The translations under genes and the position numbers were made by a program. From Gammaproteobacteria bacterium (GTDB lineage Bacteria > Pseudomonadota > Gammaproteobacteria > Pseudomonadales > Azotimanducaceae), in contig VYDB01000040.1 of the NCBI GenBank assembly GCA_009843635.1, positions 33,349 through 97,348 on the forward strand: a stretch of DNA of 64,000 nt. The letters are read 5' to 3'. Positions 58,189 to 64,000 of the stretch are shown piece after piece. The notes beneath the pieces are model-generated. The model saw nothing but the letters and a program-made list of their open reading frames with translations, searched no databases and was not told the origin of the DNA. Numbering within the stretch: the stretch's first letter is position 1; each line of letters begins with the position of its first letter.

Positions 58189-58539
58189 CTACAGGATGTC
58201 GAGGACGTTCTCCGGGGGCCTGCCGATCGCGGCCTTGCCGTTGGCGACCACGATGGGGCGCTCGATCAGTATCGGGTGGGCGCTCATGGCTTTGATGAGT
58301 TCAGCCCGCGACAGCGCTGGATTGGCCAGGTCAAGGGCTTGGTAGGGCGTCTCCTTGGGCCGCATGAGCTGGCGGGGTTCTAGGCCGAGCGCCTTGAGCA
58401 GCCCGTCCAGGGTTTCGGCACTCGGCGGCGTTTCCAAGTAACGGATGATGCGCGGCTTGAGGCCGCGTTCCTCAAGCAGCGCCAAGGTCTGCCGGGACTT
58501 TGAGCATCGGGGATTGTGGTAGAGGGTGAGTTCACTCAT
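58189..58539 (-). CDS. arsC: ArsC-family arsenate reductase
   Basis: A 116-residue thioredoxin-fold protein of the glutaredoxin-coupled ArsC/Spx family, from ATG 58539. The N-terminus LTLYHNPRCSKSRQTLALLEERG has the catalytic Cys12. The arsenate-binding arginines are in LMRPKETPYQ and ILIERPIVVANGKAAIGRPPENVLDIL, as in E. coli ArsC. No arsB or arsR genes are adjacent, so it may belong to the YfgD-like housekeeping branch. It lies head to head with the thioredoxin-like lipoprotein gene, 46 bp apart. Confidence 0.9.
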   Translation of the reverse strand: MSELTLYHNPRCSKSRQTLALLEERGLKPRIIRYLETPPSAETLDGLLKALGLEPRQLMRPKETPYQALDLANPALSRAELIKAMSAHPILIERPIVVANGKAAIGRPPENVLDIL

Positions 58540-58585
58540 CGGTTGCGCCTTGACCTTGCATTTCAGGCGATCATAGTTGAAGCCT

Positions 58586-59026
58586 ATGAAAAAGGCGATT
58601 TTGGCGGTTCTATTGATGGTTGGCACCACGGGATGCGAGGAGCAGCCCAGCCTGCGCTTTATCGACGGCAGCGCTCGGAGCCTTGACGCTTGGCAGGGAC
58701 GTTGGCTGGTGATCAACTACTGGGCGGAGTGGTGTGCGCCCTGCTGGGCGGAAGTTGAGGAACTGAACGCGCTCCACGAGGACGAGGCGCATTCCGCAGC
58801 CGTGATCGGCGTCAACTTTGATGGCATTGAGGGCGAGGAGCTTCGGCAACTGATCGCCAAGATGGACATTCGCTTTCCGGTGGCGCTTGACGACCCGCGG
58901 GCCAATTGGGCCTACGACCGGCCGCAGGTGCTGCCCATGACGGTCATCATCGGCCCGGGCGGCGACCTGCGCGGCCAGCTTCAGGGTCCGCAGACCTTGA
59001 ACAGCCTCTTGGCGGCCATGCGCTGA
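58586..59026 (+). CDS. TlpA-like thioredoxin-fold lipoprotein
   Basis: A 146-residue lipoprotein from ATG 58586 (a TTG three codons earlier is possible). Signal MKKAILAVLLMVGTTGC ends in a lipobox with Cys17. The redox motif WAEWCAPCWAEVEEL contains CAPC, as in TlpA/ResA reductants. The cis-proline strand is QVLPMTVIIGPGGDL. It should reduce disulfides in the periplasm, perhaps in cytochrome maturation, although no ccm genes are near. The stop overlaps the next start by one base. Confidence 0.88.
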   Translation: MKKAILAVLLMVGTTGCEEQPSLRFIDGSARSLDAWQGRWLVINYWAEWCAPCWAEVEELNALHEDEAHSAAVIGVNFDGIEGEELRQLIAKMDIRFPVALDDPRANWAYDRPQVLPMTVIIGPGGDLRGQLQGPQTLNSLLAAMR

Positions 59027-59421
59027 TGGCGGCCCGGCAGTTGGCGCGCCGCCATCTGTGGATGGCGCTCGGCTGGGCCTCGCTGGGCTTGGGGGCCCTC
59101 GGTGTTCTGCTGCCCCTGCTGCCGACCACGCCCTTCTTGATTTTAGCCGCCTACTTCTTTTCGCGGAGCTCGCAACGCGTGCATGCCTGGCTGCTCAACC
59201 ACCGCGTTTTCGGACCGCCGATTGAGAACTGGCGCACGCATCGCGCCATATCAACCGGGGCCAAGCTTGCCGCGCTGGCCGCCATGGCCCTGATCCTGGC
59301 GGTTTCAGCGGCAGCCAATATCCCGGCTTGGGCGTTGGCCATACAAGCCGTGATTCTGGCGGGCGTAGCCATTTTCCTGCTGACCCGGCCAACACCAACC
59401 CCAAGGAGCCCTGACCCATGA
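59026..59421 (+). CDS. DUF454 (YbaN-like) inner-membrane protein
   Basis: A 131-residue protein taken from ATG 59026, at the stop of the thioredoxin-like gene. The DUF454 core is WMALGWASLGLGALGVLLPLLPTTPFLILAAYFFSRSSQRVHAWLLNHRVFGPPIENWRTHRAI, of which the LPTTPF and FSRSS...WLLNH-FGP-I-W pieces are diagnostic. Two further helices close the protein. The family has no assigned role. It is linked by an ATGA overlap to the following epimerase-like gene. Confidence 0.87.
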   Translation: MAARQLARRHLWMALGWASLGLGALGVLLPLLPTTPFLILAAYFFSRSSQRVHAWLLNHRVFGPPIENWRTHRAISTGAKLAALAAMALILAVSAAANIPAWALAIQAVILAGVAIFLLTRPTPTPRSPDP

Positions 59422-59867
59422 GCAACGAACCCATCGGCCGCTTCGACCACATTGGCATCGCGGTGCACAGCATCGAGAAAGCACTGCCCTTCTTCGAAGG
59501 CGCGCTTGGCGCCCGCCTGCGGCGCATCGGCGATTCCGCTGGCGGCGACTTTCGGGTGGCGATCCTCGACTTGCACGATTTCTGCATTGAACTTCTTGAA
59601 CCCATCGACCCCAACGGCTTTCTCGCCCGCCACTTGCAGAGGCGAGGCGAAGGTGTTCACCACATCACGCTGCAAACGCCGGACTTGGAAAAAAAGACCC
59701 TGGCCTTGGAGACAGGCGGCGTGCGCGTTGTGGACAAGCACTTCGACGACCCGGAGAACATCGACGCCTTCATTTCGCCCAAGAGCGCCCACGGGGTGCT
59801 CATCCAGCTCGGACAAACCTTGGGACCGCTCAACAACCCGCCGTATTGGCAGTCTGGGAGTCCGTGA
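59418..59867 (+). CDS. VOC-family protein, methylmalonyl-CoA epimerase-like
   Basis: A 149-residue vicinal-oxygen-chelate protein. The metal-ligand histidine is in FDHIGIAVHSIEKALPFFEGALG (about 9-31), a second ligand in EGVHHITLQTPDLEKKTLAL, and the terminal Glu/Gln position in GVLIQLGQ rather than the usual VLIEL; the ligand glutamate therefore appears as glutamine. The overall layout matches methylmalonyl-CoA epimerase. With prpE nearby a propionyl-CoA link is possible, but mutase genes are absent. Its 3' end overlaps the convergent DUF1826 gene by 38 bp. Confidence 0.8.
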   Translation: MSNEPIGRFDHIGIAVHSIEKALPFFEGALGARLRRIGDSAGGDFRVAILDLHDFCIELLEPIDPNGFLARHLQRRGEGVHHITLQTPDLEKKTLALETGGVRVVDKHFDDPENIDAFISPKSAHGVLIQLGQTLGPLNNPPYWQSGSP

Positions 59868-60474
59868 AAACGGGGTCGAGTGACAGCAGCAACCGCTCAC
59901 CCGCCCCATGAGGAGATCGATGCACCACTCCGCCGAACTGGCCGTCCCAGGCGCCACCCTTGAGCAGTGACCAGTTCCCCGTGGCCAGGTGCTTGATGTC
60001 TCCGCCGTCTCGGATTGGCGGCGCGTCGGTATGGCGACTGGCCAGAAGCGCGCGGTTGACGTCATCGCTCGGAATCCACTCGGTGCCTGGCCCGCGAATG
60101 GTGACCAGCATGCGGCACGGCACCTGGTCCGCATGAAAGCGGGGGCACATGGGGCCACGCAGCGTGGTCACCCGAATTCCGACTCGCTCACAACCCAGCA
60201 GTTCGCTGAGCATGCCGCTGGCATGGGTGATTTCTTCGCTCAGTGCACCAAGCCGGTCTGTGTCGATTGACATGGAAAGAGCGGCCGATGGCGCGTCAAG
60301 ATCACCCGCGGCCTGCTCCCATTGCGCTTGCACCACTTGGCGCGATGCGGACCACTGTTCTGCCAGAGCCTCAAGGGGAGCGGCAGCAGGACGTGCGACA
60401 CTGACGAGCTCCACGTCCTCGTCGTAGATGGCGGCGAAGTCGCCCGTCTGATCGCTCAATAGGTGACGCATCAT
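59830..60474 (-). CDS. DUF1826 family protein (putative Zur-regulon member)
   Basis: A 214-residue protein; the ATG at 60474 and a second ATG at 60471 are both possible. ERVGIRVTTLRGPMCPRFHADQVPCRMLVTIRGPGTEWIPSDDVNR (about 95-140) is the DUF1826 core, with a FHADQVPCR cluster suited to metal binding, followed by LATGNWSLLKGGAWDGQFGGVVHRSPHG. DUF1826 genes are recurrent predicted members of Zur regulons in gammaproteobacteria. It is transcribed divergently from the ABC module across a gap that holds a Zur-like box. The molecular role is unknown. Confidence 0.82.
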   Translation of the reverse strand: MMRHLLSDQTGDFAAIYDEDVELVSVARPAAAPLEALAEQWSASRQVVQAQWEQAAGDLDAPSAALSMSIDTDRLGALSEEITHASGMLSELLGCERVGIRVTTLRGPMCPRFHADQVPCRMLVTIRGPGTEWIPSDDVNRALLASRHTDAPPIRDGGDIKHLATGNWSLLKGGAWDGQFGGVVHRSPHGAGERLLLSLDPVFTDSQTANTAGC

Positions 60475-60553
60475 GCGGGCGCTTCCACCACTTCACGGGT
60501 CCACCTAGGGAAGGGGACCTTGATGCTTTGCGTTGGCATTGAGATTAGGCTCC

Positions 60554-60590
60554 TTGTTCACCCAGCGTCAAACGTTATAACATATCATTG
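60554..60590 (+). promoter_or_regulatory. Promoter with Zur-like box in front of the zinc ABC module
   Basis: TTGTTC (60554-60559), a 16-bp spacer and TATAAC (60576-60581) form a plausible promoter. The palindromic AACGTTATAACATATCATTG (60571-60590) overlaps its -10. It resembles the gammaproteobacterial Zur operator (core GTTATAATATAAC). Its position lets one repressor silence both the ABC genes and the divergent DUF1826 gene when zinc is plentiful. The assignment is by resemblance plus context. Confidence 0.65.
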
Positions 60591-60635
60591 ATTGATGGCC
60601 AGACGAATGTTGCCTTCGACCGCAAAGCCAACGCC

Positions 60636-61283
60636 GTGAGCAAGTCACCCGCCATCGAAGTCACCGATCTCCGCTTCGCCTACGGCAACCGAGCGGTCGT
60701 GAACATTGGGCGCTGTCATCTGGCCCGCGGCGATAGCATGGCCGTGATCGGTCCTTCCGGCTGCGGGAAGACCACGTTTCTCCATCTGTTGGCAGGGCTG
60801 ATCCGCCCCAGCGCCGGCGTTATCCAGATTCTCGGTCAGGATATCTCCACGCTGCGCGCCACCGAGCTGGACCGGTTCCGCGGACAGCACATCGGTCTGG
60901 TTTTTCAGCGCTTCCACCTGCTGCCGGCCCTGACAGTGCGCGACAACGTGCTGCTTGCGCAGCGGCTGGCGAGGGCGCCCATTGAACGGACGCAGGTCAA
61001 GGCGCTGTTCGACCGGCTCGACTTGGCGGGCCTTGAGCATCGCAAGCCGTCAACGCTCAGCCAAGGACAGGCGCAAAGAAGCGCCATCGCGCGTGCGCTG
61101 GTGCATGGTCCTGAGTTGGTGATGGCCGACGAGCCCACTTCGGCTTTGGATGACCAGAGCGCGGAACGGGCCCTTGCGCTGCTGAAGGAGTCCGCTCAGG
61201 CGGTTGGCGCAGCCTTGGTCGTCGTCACGCACGATCAGCGGGTGCGCGGGCACTTGGACCGTGAATTCGAGATGGATGCGTAA
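60636..61283 (+). CDS. LolD/MacB-type ABC ATP-binding protein of a putative zinc system
   Basis: A 215-residue ATPase from GTG 60636; a TTG at 60588 would overlap the Zur-like box, so it is disfavoured. Walker A is GPSGCGKTT (39-47), the signature is LSQGQAQR, Walker B is LVMADEPTSALD, and the H-loop is LVVVTHD. LVFQRFHLLPALTVRDNVLL is typical of the LolD/MacB/FtsE class, which power mechanotransmission rather than classical uptake. The permease gene follows after two bases. Comparable Zur-regulated sets in vibrios (Zrg type) support zinc uptake. Confidence 0.85.
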   Translation: MSKSPAIEVTDLRFAYGNRAVVNIGRCHLARGDSMAVIGPSGCGKTTFLHLLAGLIRPSAGVIQILGQDISTLRATELDRFRGQHIGLVFQRFHLLPALTVRDNVLLAQRLARAPIERTQVKALFDRLDLAGLEHRKPSTLSQGQAQRSAIARALVHGPELVMADEPTSALDDQSAERALALLKESAQAVGAALVVVTHDQRVRGHLDREFEMDA

Positions 61284-61285
61284 TC

Positions 61286-62587
61286 GTGACGTGGCTGCGT
61301 CTGGCCTTCGCGAACCTTGGCCTTTCACCGCTCACCTCGGCGGTGAACGTCGTGCTGATGGGCCTTGGCACGGCGAGCATCGTGCTGTTGCTCCTAGCTG
61401 GCGCTCAACTGTCCGAAACGCTGTCTCGGGATGCCCGAGGCGTCGATCTCGTGCTCGGTGCCAAAGGCAGTCCCGTGCAGCTGGTGCTTGCTGCCGTTTA
61501 CCACGCCGACGTCCCGCCTGGGAACATTCAACGGCGGGAAGCCGAGCGTTGGGTAAGCGACCCCCGGGTAGCGGCCGCCGTCCCGCTCTCCCTGGGCGAT
61601 AGCTACCGCGGGTTTCGCATCGTCGGCACGAACGAGGCCTATGCCGGCCTCTATGGGGCGAGCTTGGCTGCAGGCAGCTTCTGGAGCGATCCGATGGAGG
61701 CCGTTGCGGGATCGGCAGCGGCGCGGTCTGCCGGGCTTGGGGTGGGAGCCCGATTCGCGGGCGCCCATGGCCTTGTGGATGGGGGCCACAGCCATGAGTC
61801 GAGGCCCTATCGGGTTGTCGGCGTGCTTGGGCCGACAGGAACGGTGATTGATCGCCTGATCCTAACGTCTCTGGAGAGCGTCTGGGCACTGCACAACCAG
61901 GACGAGCCGCCGCCGGATGATCGGCATCCGGAACCCGAGGATGTTCATTTCGAGGATCACGACTCGGCAGCCGAGCGTGAGCACGACCACGAAGAAGATG
62001 ACGAGCCCCACGGCCATCCAGCCCAGGGTCATTCGGATGCGGATGGGGAAATCACCGCCATGCTGATTCGGTATCAGTCACCGTTGGCGGCTACGACGCT
62101 GCCGCGCGAGGTGAACGCCGGCGGCACCCTCCAAGCCGCTTCGCCGGCCATGGAGATCTCGCGGATCCTGCAACTGGTGGGGATCGGGCTGGACGGGTTG
62201 ACGGCTTTCTCCTGGGTGCTGATTCTGACCGCAGCGCTCTCGGTGTTCGCCGCACTCTATGGCTCCCTACGTGCGCGGCGGGGCGACTTGGCCATGCTGC
62301 GCTGTCTCGGCGCAACACGCTGGGAGTTGCTGTGGGCTATGCTTCTGGAGGGGTTGCTGCTGTCGATGTTCGGGGTGGCACTTGGCTTCCTGGCCGGACA
62401 CGGTGCCATGGAGTTGCTTGGCGGATGGCTGGAAAGCACCCGTGGCGTTGCCTTGACCGGCTGGACGTGGATACCATCCGAGACGGTCCTGTTGTTCGGC
62501 CTGTTTGGCGTGGGTGTGCTTGCTGCTGCGCTGCCCGCCGTGCAGGCCTATCGTACCGACGTGGCCAGAACGCTGGCGGAGGGTTGA
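61286..62587 (+). CDS. MacB/FtsX-type permease with His-rich periplasmic loop
   Basis: A 433-residue permease from GTG 61286. One membrane helix lies near residues 18-40, a large periplasmic domain runs to about 300, and three helices form the C-terminal FtsX-like core (LTAFSWVLILTAALSVFAALYGSLRARRGDLAMLRCLGATRWELLWAMLLEG is its typical start). Residues 203-254 hold nine histidines among many Asp and Glu (for example REHDHEEDD and PHGHPAQGHSD), and a further HSH cluster is near 168-170. Ordinary MacB/FtsX proteins lack this, so zinc capture in the periplasm is a reasonable inference. Confidence 0.87.
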   Translation: MTWLRLAFANLGLSPLTSAVNVVLMGLGTASIVLLLLAGAQLSETLSRDARGVDLVLGAKGSPVQLVLAAVYHADVPPGNIQRREAERWVSDPRVAAAVPLSLGDSYRGFRIVGTNEAYAGLYGASLAAGSFWSDPMEAVAGSAAARSAGLGVGARFAGAHGLVDGGHSHESRPYRVVGVLGPTGTVIDRLILTSLESVWALHNQDEPPPDDRHPEPEDVHFEDHDSAAEREHDHEEDDEPHGHPAQGHSDADGEITAMLIRYQSPLAATTLPREVNAGGTLQAASPAMEISRILQLVGIGLDGLTAFSWVLILTAALSVFAALYGSLRARRGDLAMLRCLGATRWELLWAMLLEGLLLSMFGVALGFLAGHGAMELLGGWLESTRGVALTGWTWIPSETVLLFGLFGVGVLAAALPAVQAYRTDVARTLAEG

Positions 62588-63519
62588 TGAGAAAGCTGTT
62601 GAACAATGTGGGAGGGTGGTGCTGGTCCCTCGTTTTCCTCCTCACCACGGTCGCATTTGCCCAGGTTCAAGGCTCTGACGATGGAGGGACGGTGCTGCAG
62701 AGTGGCTTGACCGCCGAAGAGCTCGCTGCCGAACCACCGGAGGGCTGGGGGGAAGCGCCGCTGGAATCGGCAGTCGTCCCAGTCAACGCCGCTGACGCCA
62801 CTGACGTCAAGATCGAGGTGCTGGCCGAGATCGGCTACGTCGATGAACTGGGACGCCACGTCGTGGACCTGCTCCAGCAGGACTTCGCTTACCTCGCAGT
62901 CCGTGTCGAAACTGCGGAAGGCCAACCTGTCGCGGGCGCGGCTCCCGTGTTTTCCATCGAGGGCACCAGCCTATTGCTGGAGCCGAACGAGGTTTCGCCC
63001 CGGACCACGACGGATGAGCGCGGCGTGGTTGAGTTCGCGGTAGTCGGCGGGCAGATGGGCTTGGACCGAGTGGAGGTCAAGCTTGGCGAAGCCAGTGCGG
63101 AGATCCTGGTGAACGTCATCAGCTTGCAGGCTGCAGGGTTCCCGATGCCTCCAGTCGTGGAGGGTAGCGTGCCTTGGGAAGACCTAATGCAAGCCCGGAT
63201 CCGCTACGAGGAGATGATGCTGGTTGCCGATTTTCCCCAAGCGATCACTGATCGCGCCGGGCAGACAGTCAAGCTATCGGGATTTATGATGCCGCTGGAG
63301 CCGGACCTCAAACAGTACAGATTCCTGCTCACGTCGAACCCGCCGAGCTGCTTCTTCCATGTGCCGGGCGGACCGGCAGGCGCCGTGGAGGTGTTGGCCA
63401 GCGAAGGCATCGAGGTGTCTTGGAATCCCGTGGTGCTTGAGGGGCGCTTCGAACCGCAGCGGAAAAGCGAGATAGGCGTGGTTTACCGCCTCCACGACGC
63501 TCGTCAGGTCACGCCTTGA
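62587..63519 (+). CDS. Exported DUF3299 protein of the zinc module
   Basis: A 310-residue protein from ATG 62587, overlapping the permease stop by one base. A Sec signal (LVFLLTTVAFA, cleavage before Q) leads to an Ig-like middle domain (YLAVRVETAEGQPVAGAAPVFSIEG...TTTDERGVVEFAVVGGQMG) and a C-terminal DUF3299 domain (VKLSGFMMPLEPDLKQYRFLLTSNPPSCFFHVPGGPAGAVEVL). The Cys-Phe-Phe-His in that domain may bind metal. DUF3299 proteins commonly accompany this ABC pair. The gene end is part of a 17-bp-period duplication. Confidence 0.84.
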   Translation: MRKLLNNVGGWCWSLVFLLTTVAFAQVQGSDDGGTVLQSGLTAEELAAEPPEGWGEAPLESAVVPVNAADATDVKIEVLAEIGYVDELGRHVVDLLQQDFAYLAVRVETAEGQPVAGAAPVFSIEGTSLLLEPNEVSPRTTTDERGVVEFAVVGGQMGLDRVEVKLGEASAEILVNVISLQAAGFPMPPVVEGSVPWEDLMQARIRYEEMMLVADFPQAITDRAGQTVKLSGFMMPLEPDLKQYRFLLTSNPPSCFFHVPGGPAGAVEVLASEGIEVSWNPVVLEGRFEPQRKSEIGVVYRLHDARQVTP

Positions 63520-63541
63520 AGGAACACACGCCTTGAAGGAA
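63510..63541. repeat. Tandem duplication over the DUF3299 stop codon
   Basis: CACGCCTTGAAGGAA occurs at 63510-63524 and 63527-63541, a 17-bp period. The first copy includes the last Thr-Pro codons and the TGA (63517-63519). The copies are exact over 15 bases. Confidence 0.8.
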
Positions 63542-63553
63542 GGATTGGATCGG

Positions 63554-63579
63554 GAAACGTTATAATGTAACATAACATC
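63554..63579 (+). promoter_or_regulatory. Second Zur-like box with TATAAT
   Basis: GAAACGTTATAATGTAAC and the following ATAACATC (63554-63579) contain the core GTTATAATGTAACA, close to the Zur operator core. It shares AACGTTATAA with the box at 60571. A perfect -10 TATAAT is embedded at 63561-63566, but no convincing -35 is present. The next gene begins at 63659. Confidence 0.6.
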
Positions 63580-63592
63580 AATTCCAAACTCC

Positions 63593-63618
63593 GGAGCGGA
63601 CAGGCGGAGCGGACAGGC
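63593..63618. repeat. 13-bp tandem duplication in a leader
   Basis: GGAGCGGACAGGC occurs twice without a gap (63593-63605, 63606-63618) between the second Zur-like box and the last gene. Confidence 0.85.
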
Positions 63619-63658
63619 AAACTTGAGACTTGTTCCACCGCACTGAAGATTGAATAAC

Positions 63659-64000
63659 GTGGCTCCCGATTCCACTTCCCTGGTTCAAAACCCGAGTCGC
63701 CGCCGCCGAGCGCTGGTGATGGTGGCCGGGTTGGCTGCCATTGCGCTAGTCGGTGCGCAGGTGCAGGCCGAATGGCATGTCGAAGACGACGACTGCCCGG
63801 AAGAAGCCTGTGTCCTTTGCGCACACTCCGACCCGGGGTCCGCACTGGACGCGGTCGCTGCCTGTTCCACGCAACAGCCGGTGGTGCGCCCAGTTGTGTT
63901 CGGGGAAGCTGCGGTTCCCTTCCTTTCGCGCCCGTTCGCGAACCCACCCCCCCGCGCACCCCCCGAGCACCCCCCCCCGCGCCCGGACGCCCTCCCCCAC
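63659..64000 (+). CDS. Exported Cys-rich protein, possible zinc chaperone (3'-truncated)
   Basis: Open from GTG 63659 to the right edge (114 codons, no stop). A basic N-terminus (PSRRRRALVMVAGLAAIALVGAQVQA) forms a signal peptide with cleavage near VQA-E. The mature part has a Cys/His pattern: CPEEACVLCAHSDPGSALDAVAAC. Short proteins with C-x(n)-C-x-x-C/H of this kind are often found with Zur-controlled zinc uptake genes. The tail is proline-rich (PPPRAPPEHPPPRP), where the reading is least reliable because of long C runs near the window edge. The start has no strong ribosome-binding site. Confidence 0.55.
   Translation, partial: MAPDSTSLVQNPSRRRRALVMVAGLAAIALVGAQVQAEWHVEDDDCPEEACVLCAHSDPGSALDAVAACSTQQPVVRPVVFGEAAVPFLSRPFANPPPRAPPEHPPPRPDALPH

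Overview
The window reads as chromosomal DNA of a GC-rich, Gram-negative bacterium, most likely a gammaproteobacterium. The best evidence is the pyrG-kdsA-eno-ftsB-pcm-nlpD run at 47.1-53.5 kb. kdsA implies Kdo-containing lipopolysaccharide, and several lipoproteins carry clear lipoboxes. Coding density is high, with many ATGA or TGATG overlaps. I see no rRNA, tRNA, CRISPR array, prophage or transposase gene. The catabolic load (peptide uptake, acyl-CoA carboxylase, phytanoyl-type dioxygenase, glycolate oxidase, CoA transferase, propionyl-CoA synthetase) suggests an aerobic heterotroph; the habitat cannot be read from the sequence.

Layout. 0-4.3 kb: the end of a carboxylate-amine ligase gene, a DUF4143 ATPase, cysS and an Asp/Asn beta-hydroxylase-like gene. 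4.4-9.9 kb: a five-gene oligopeptide ABC importer operon. 9.9-12.4 kb: a small accessory stretch with a coiled-coil membrane protein, an acetyltransferase and a second DUF4143 ATPase. 12.4-20.9 kb: a luciferase-like oxidoreductase, a PLP decarboxylase, a hydrolase, two nearly identical lipoprotein solute receptors, a Tat-exported aldo/keto reductase and larC. 20.9-29.6 kb: a leftward operon built on a biotin-dependent acyl-CoA carboxylase with hydratase, esterase and D-aminoacylase. 29.7-36.9 kb: an SCP2-PhyH fusion, a CrtI-like flavoprotein, a third DUF4143 ATPase, an SDR, an MTHFR-like protein and a hydrolase. 36.9-41.3 kb: glcDEF and a nitroreductase. 41.5-46.8 kb: an MFS carrier, SulP, a STAS-VOC fusion and Amt. 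47.1-53.9 kb: the pyrG-nlpD housekeeping run and fdxA. 54-59.9 kb: CoA metabolism, arsC, a thioredoxin-like lipoprotein and DUF454. 59.8-64 kb: a probable Zur-controlled zinc module (DUF1826, an ABC exporter-fold ATPase and a His-rich permease, DUF3299, and a truncated Cys-rich exported protein).

The non-coding DNA is where the window is least ordinary. (1) Each of the three unrelated-looking DUF4143 ATPase genes has its own, different, AT-rich inverted repeat on its promoter or start region, which suggests self-regulation. (2) A family of paired hairpins with fixed geometry and covarying stems occurs three times (4.3, 21.5 and 29.3 kb). (3) A 161-bp element with perfect 19-bp terminal inverted repeats sits at 58.0 kb and looks like a MITE. 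(4) Short tandem duplications that include a stop codon occur at three gene ends (amt, fdxA and the DUF3299 gene). (5) Two AACGTTATAA-containing boxes bracket the zinc module.

Translation starts were chosen from ribosome-binding sites, family length and overlaps. Where the longest open frame ran further upstream I shortened it and say so. All family names come from recognising motifs by eye; no database search was possible.
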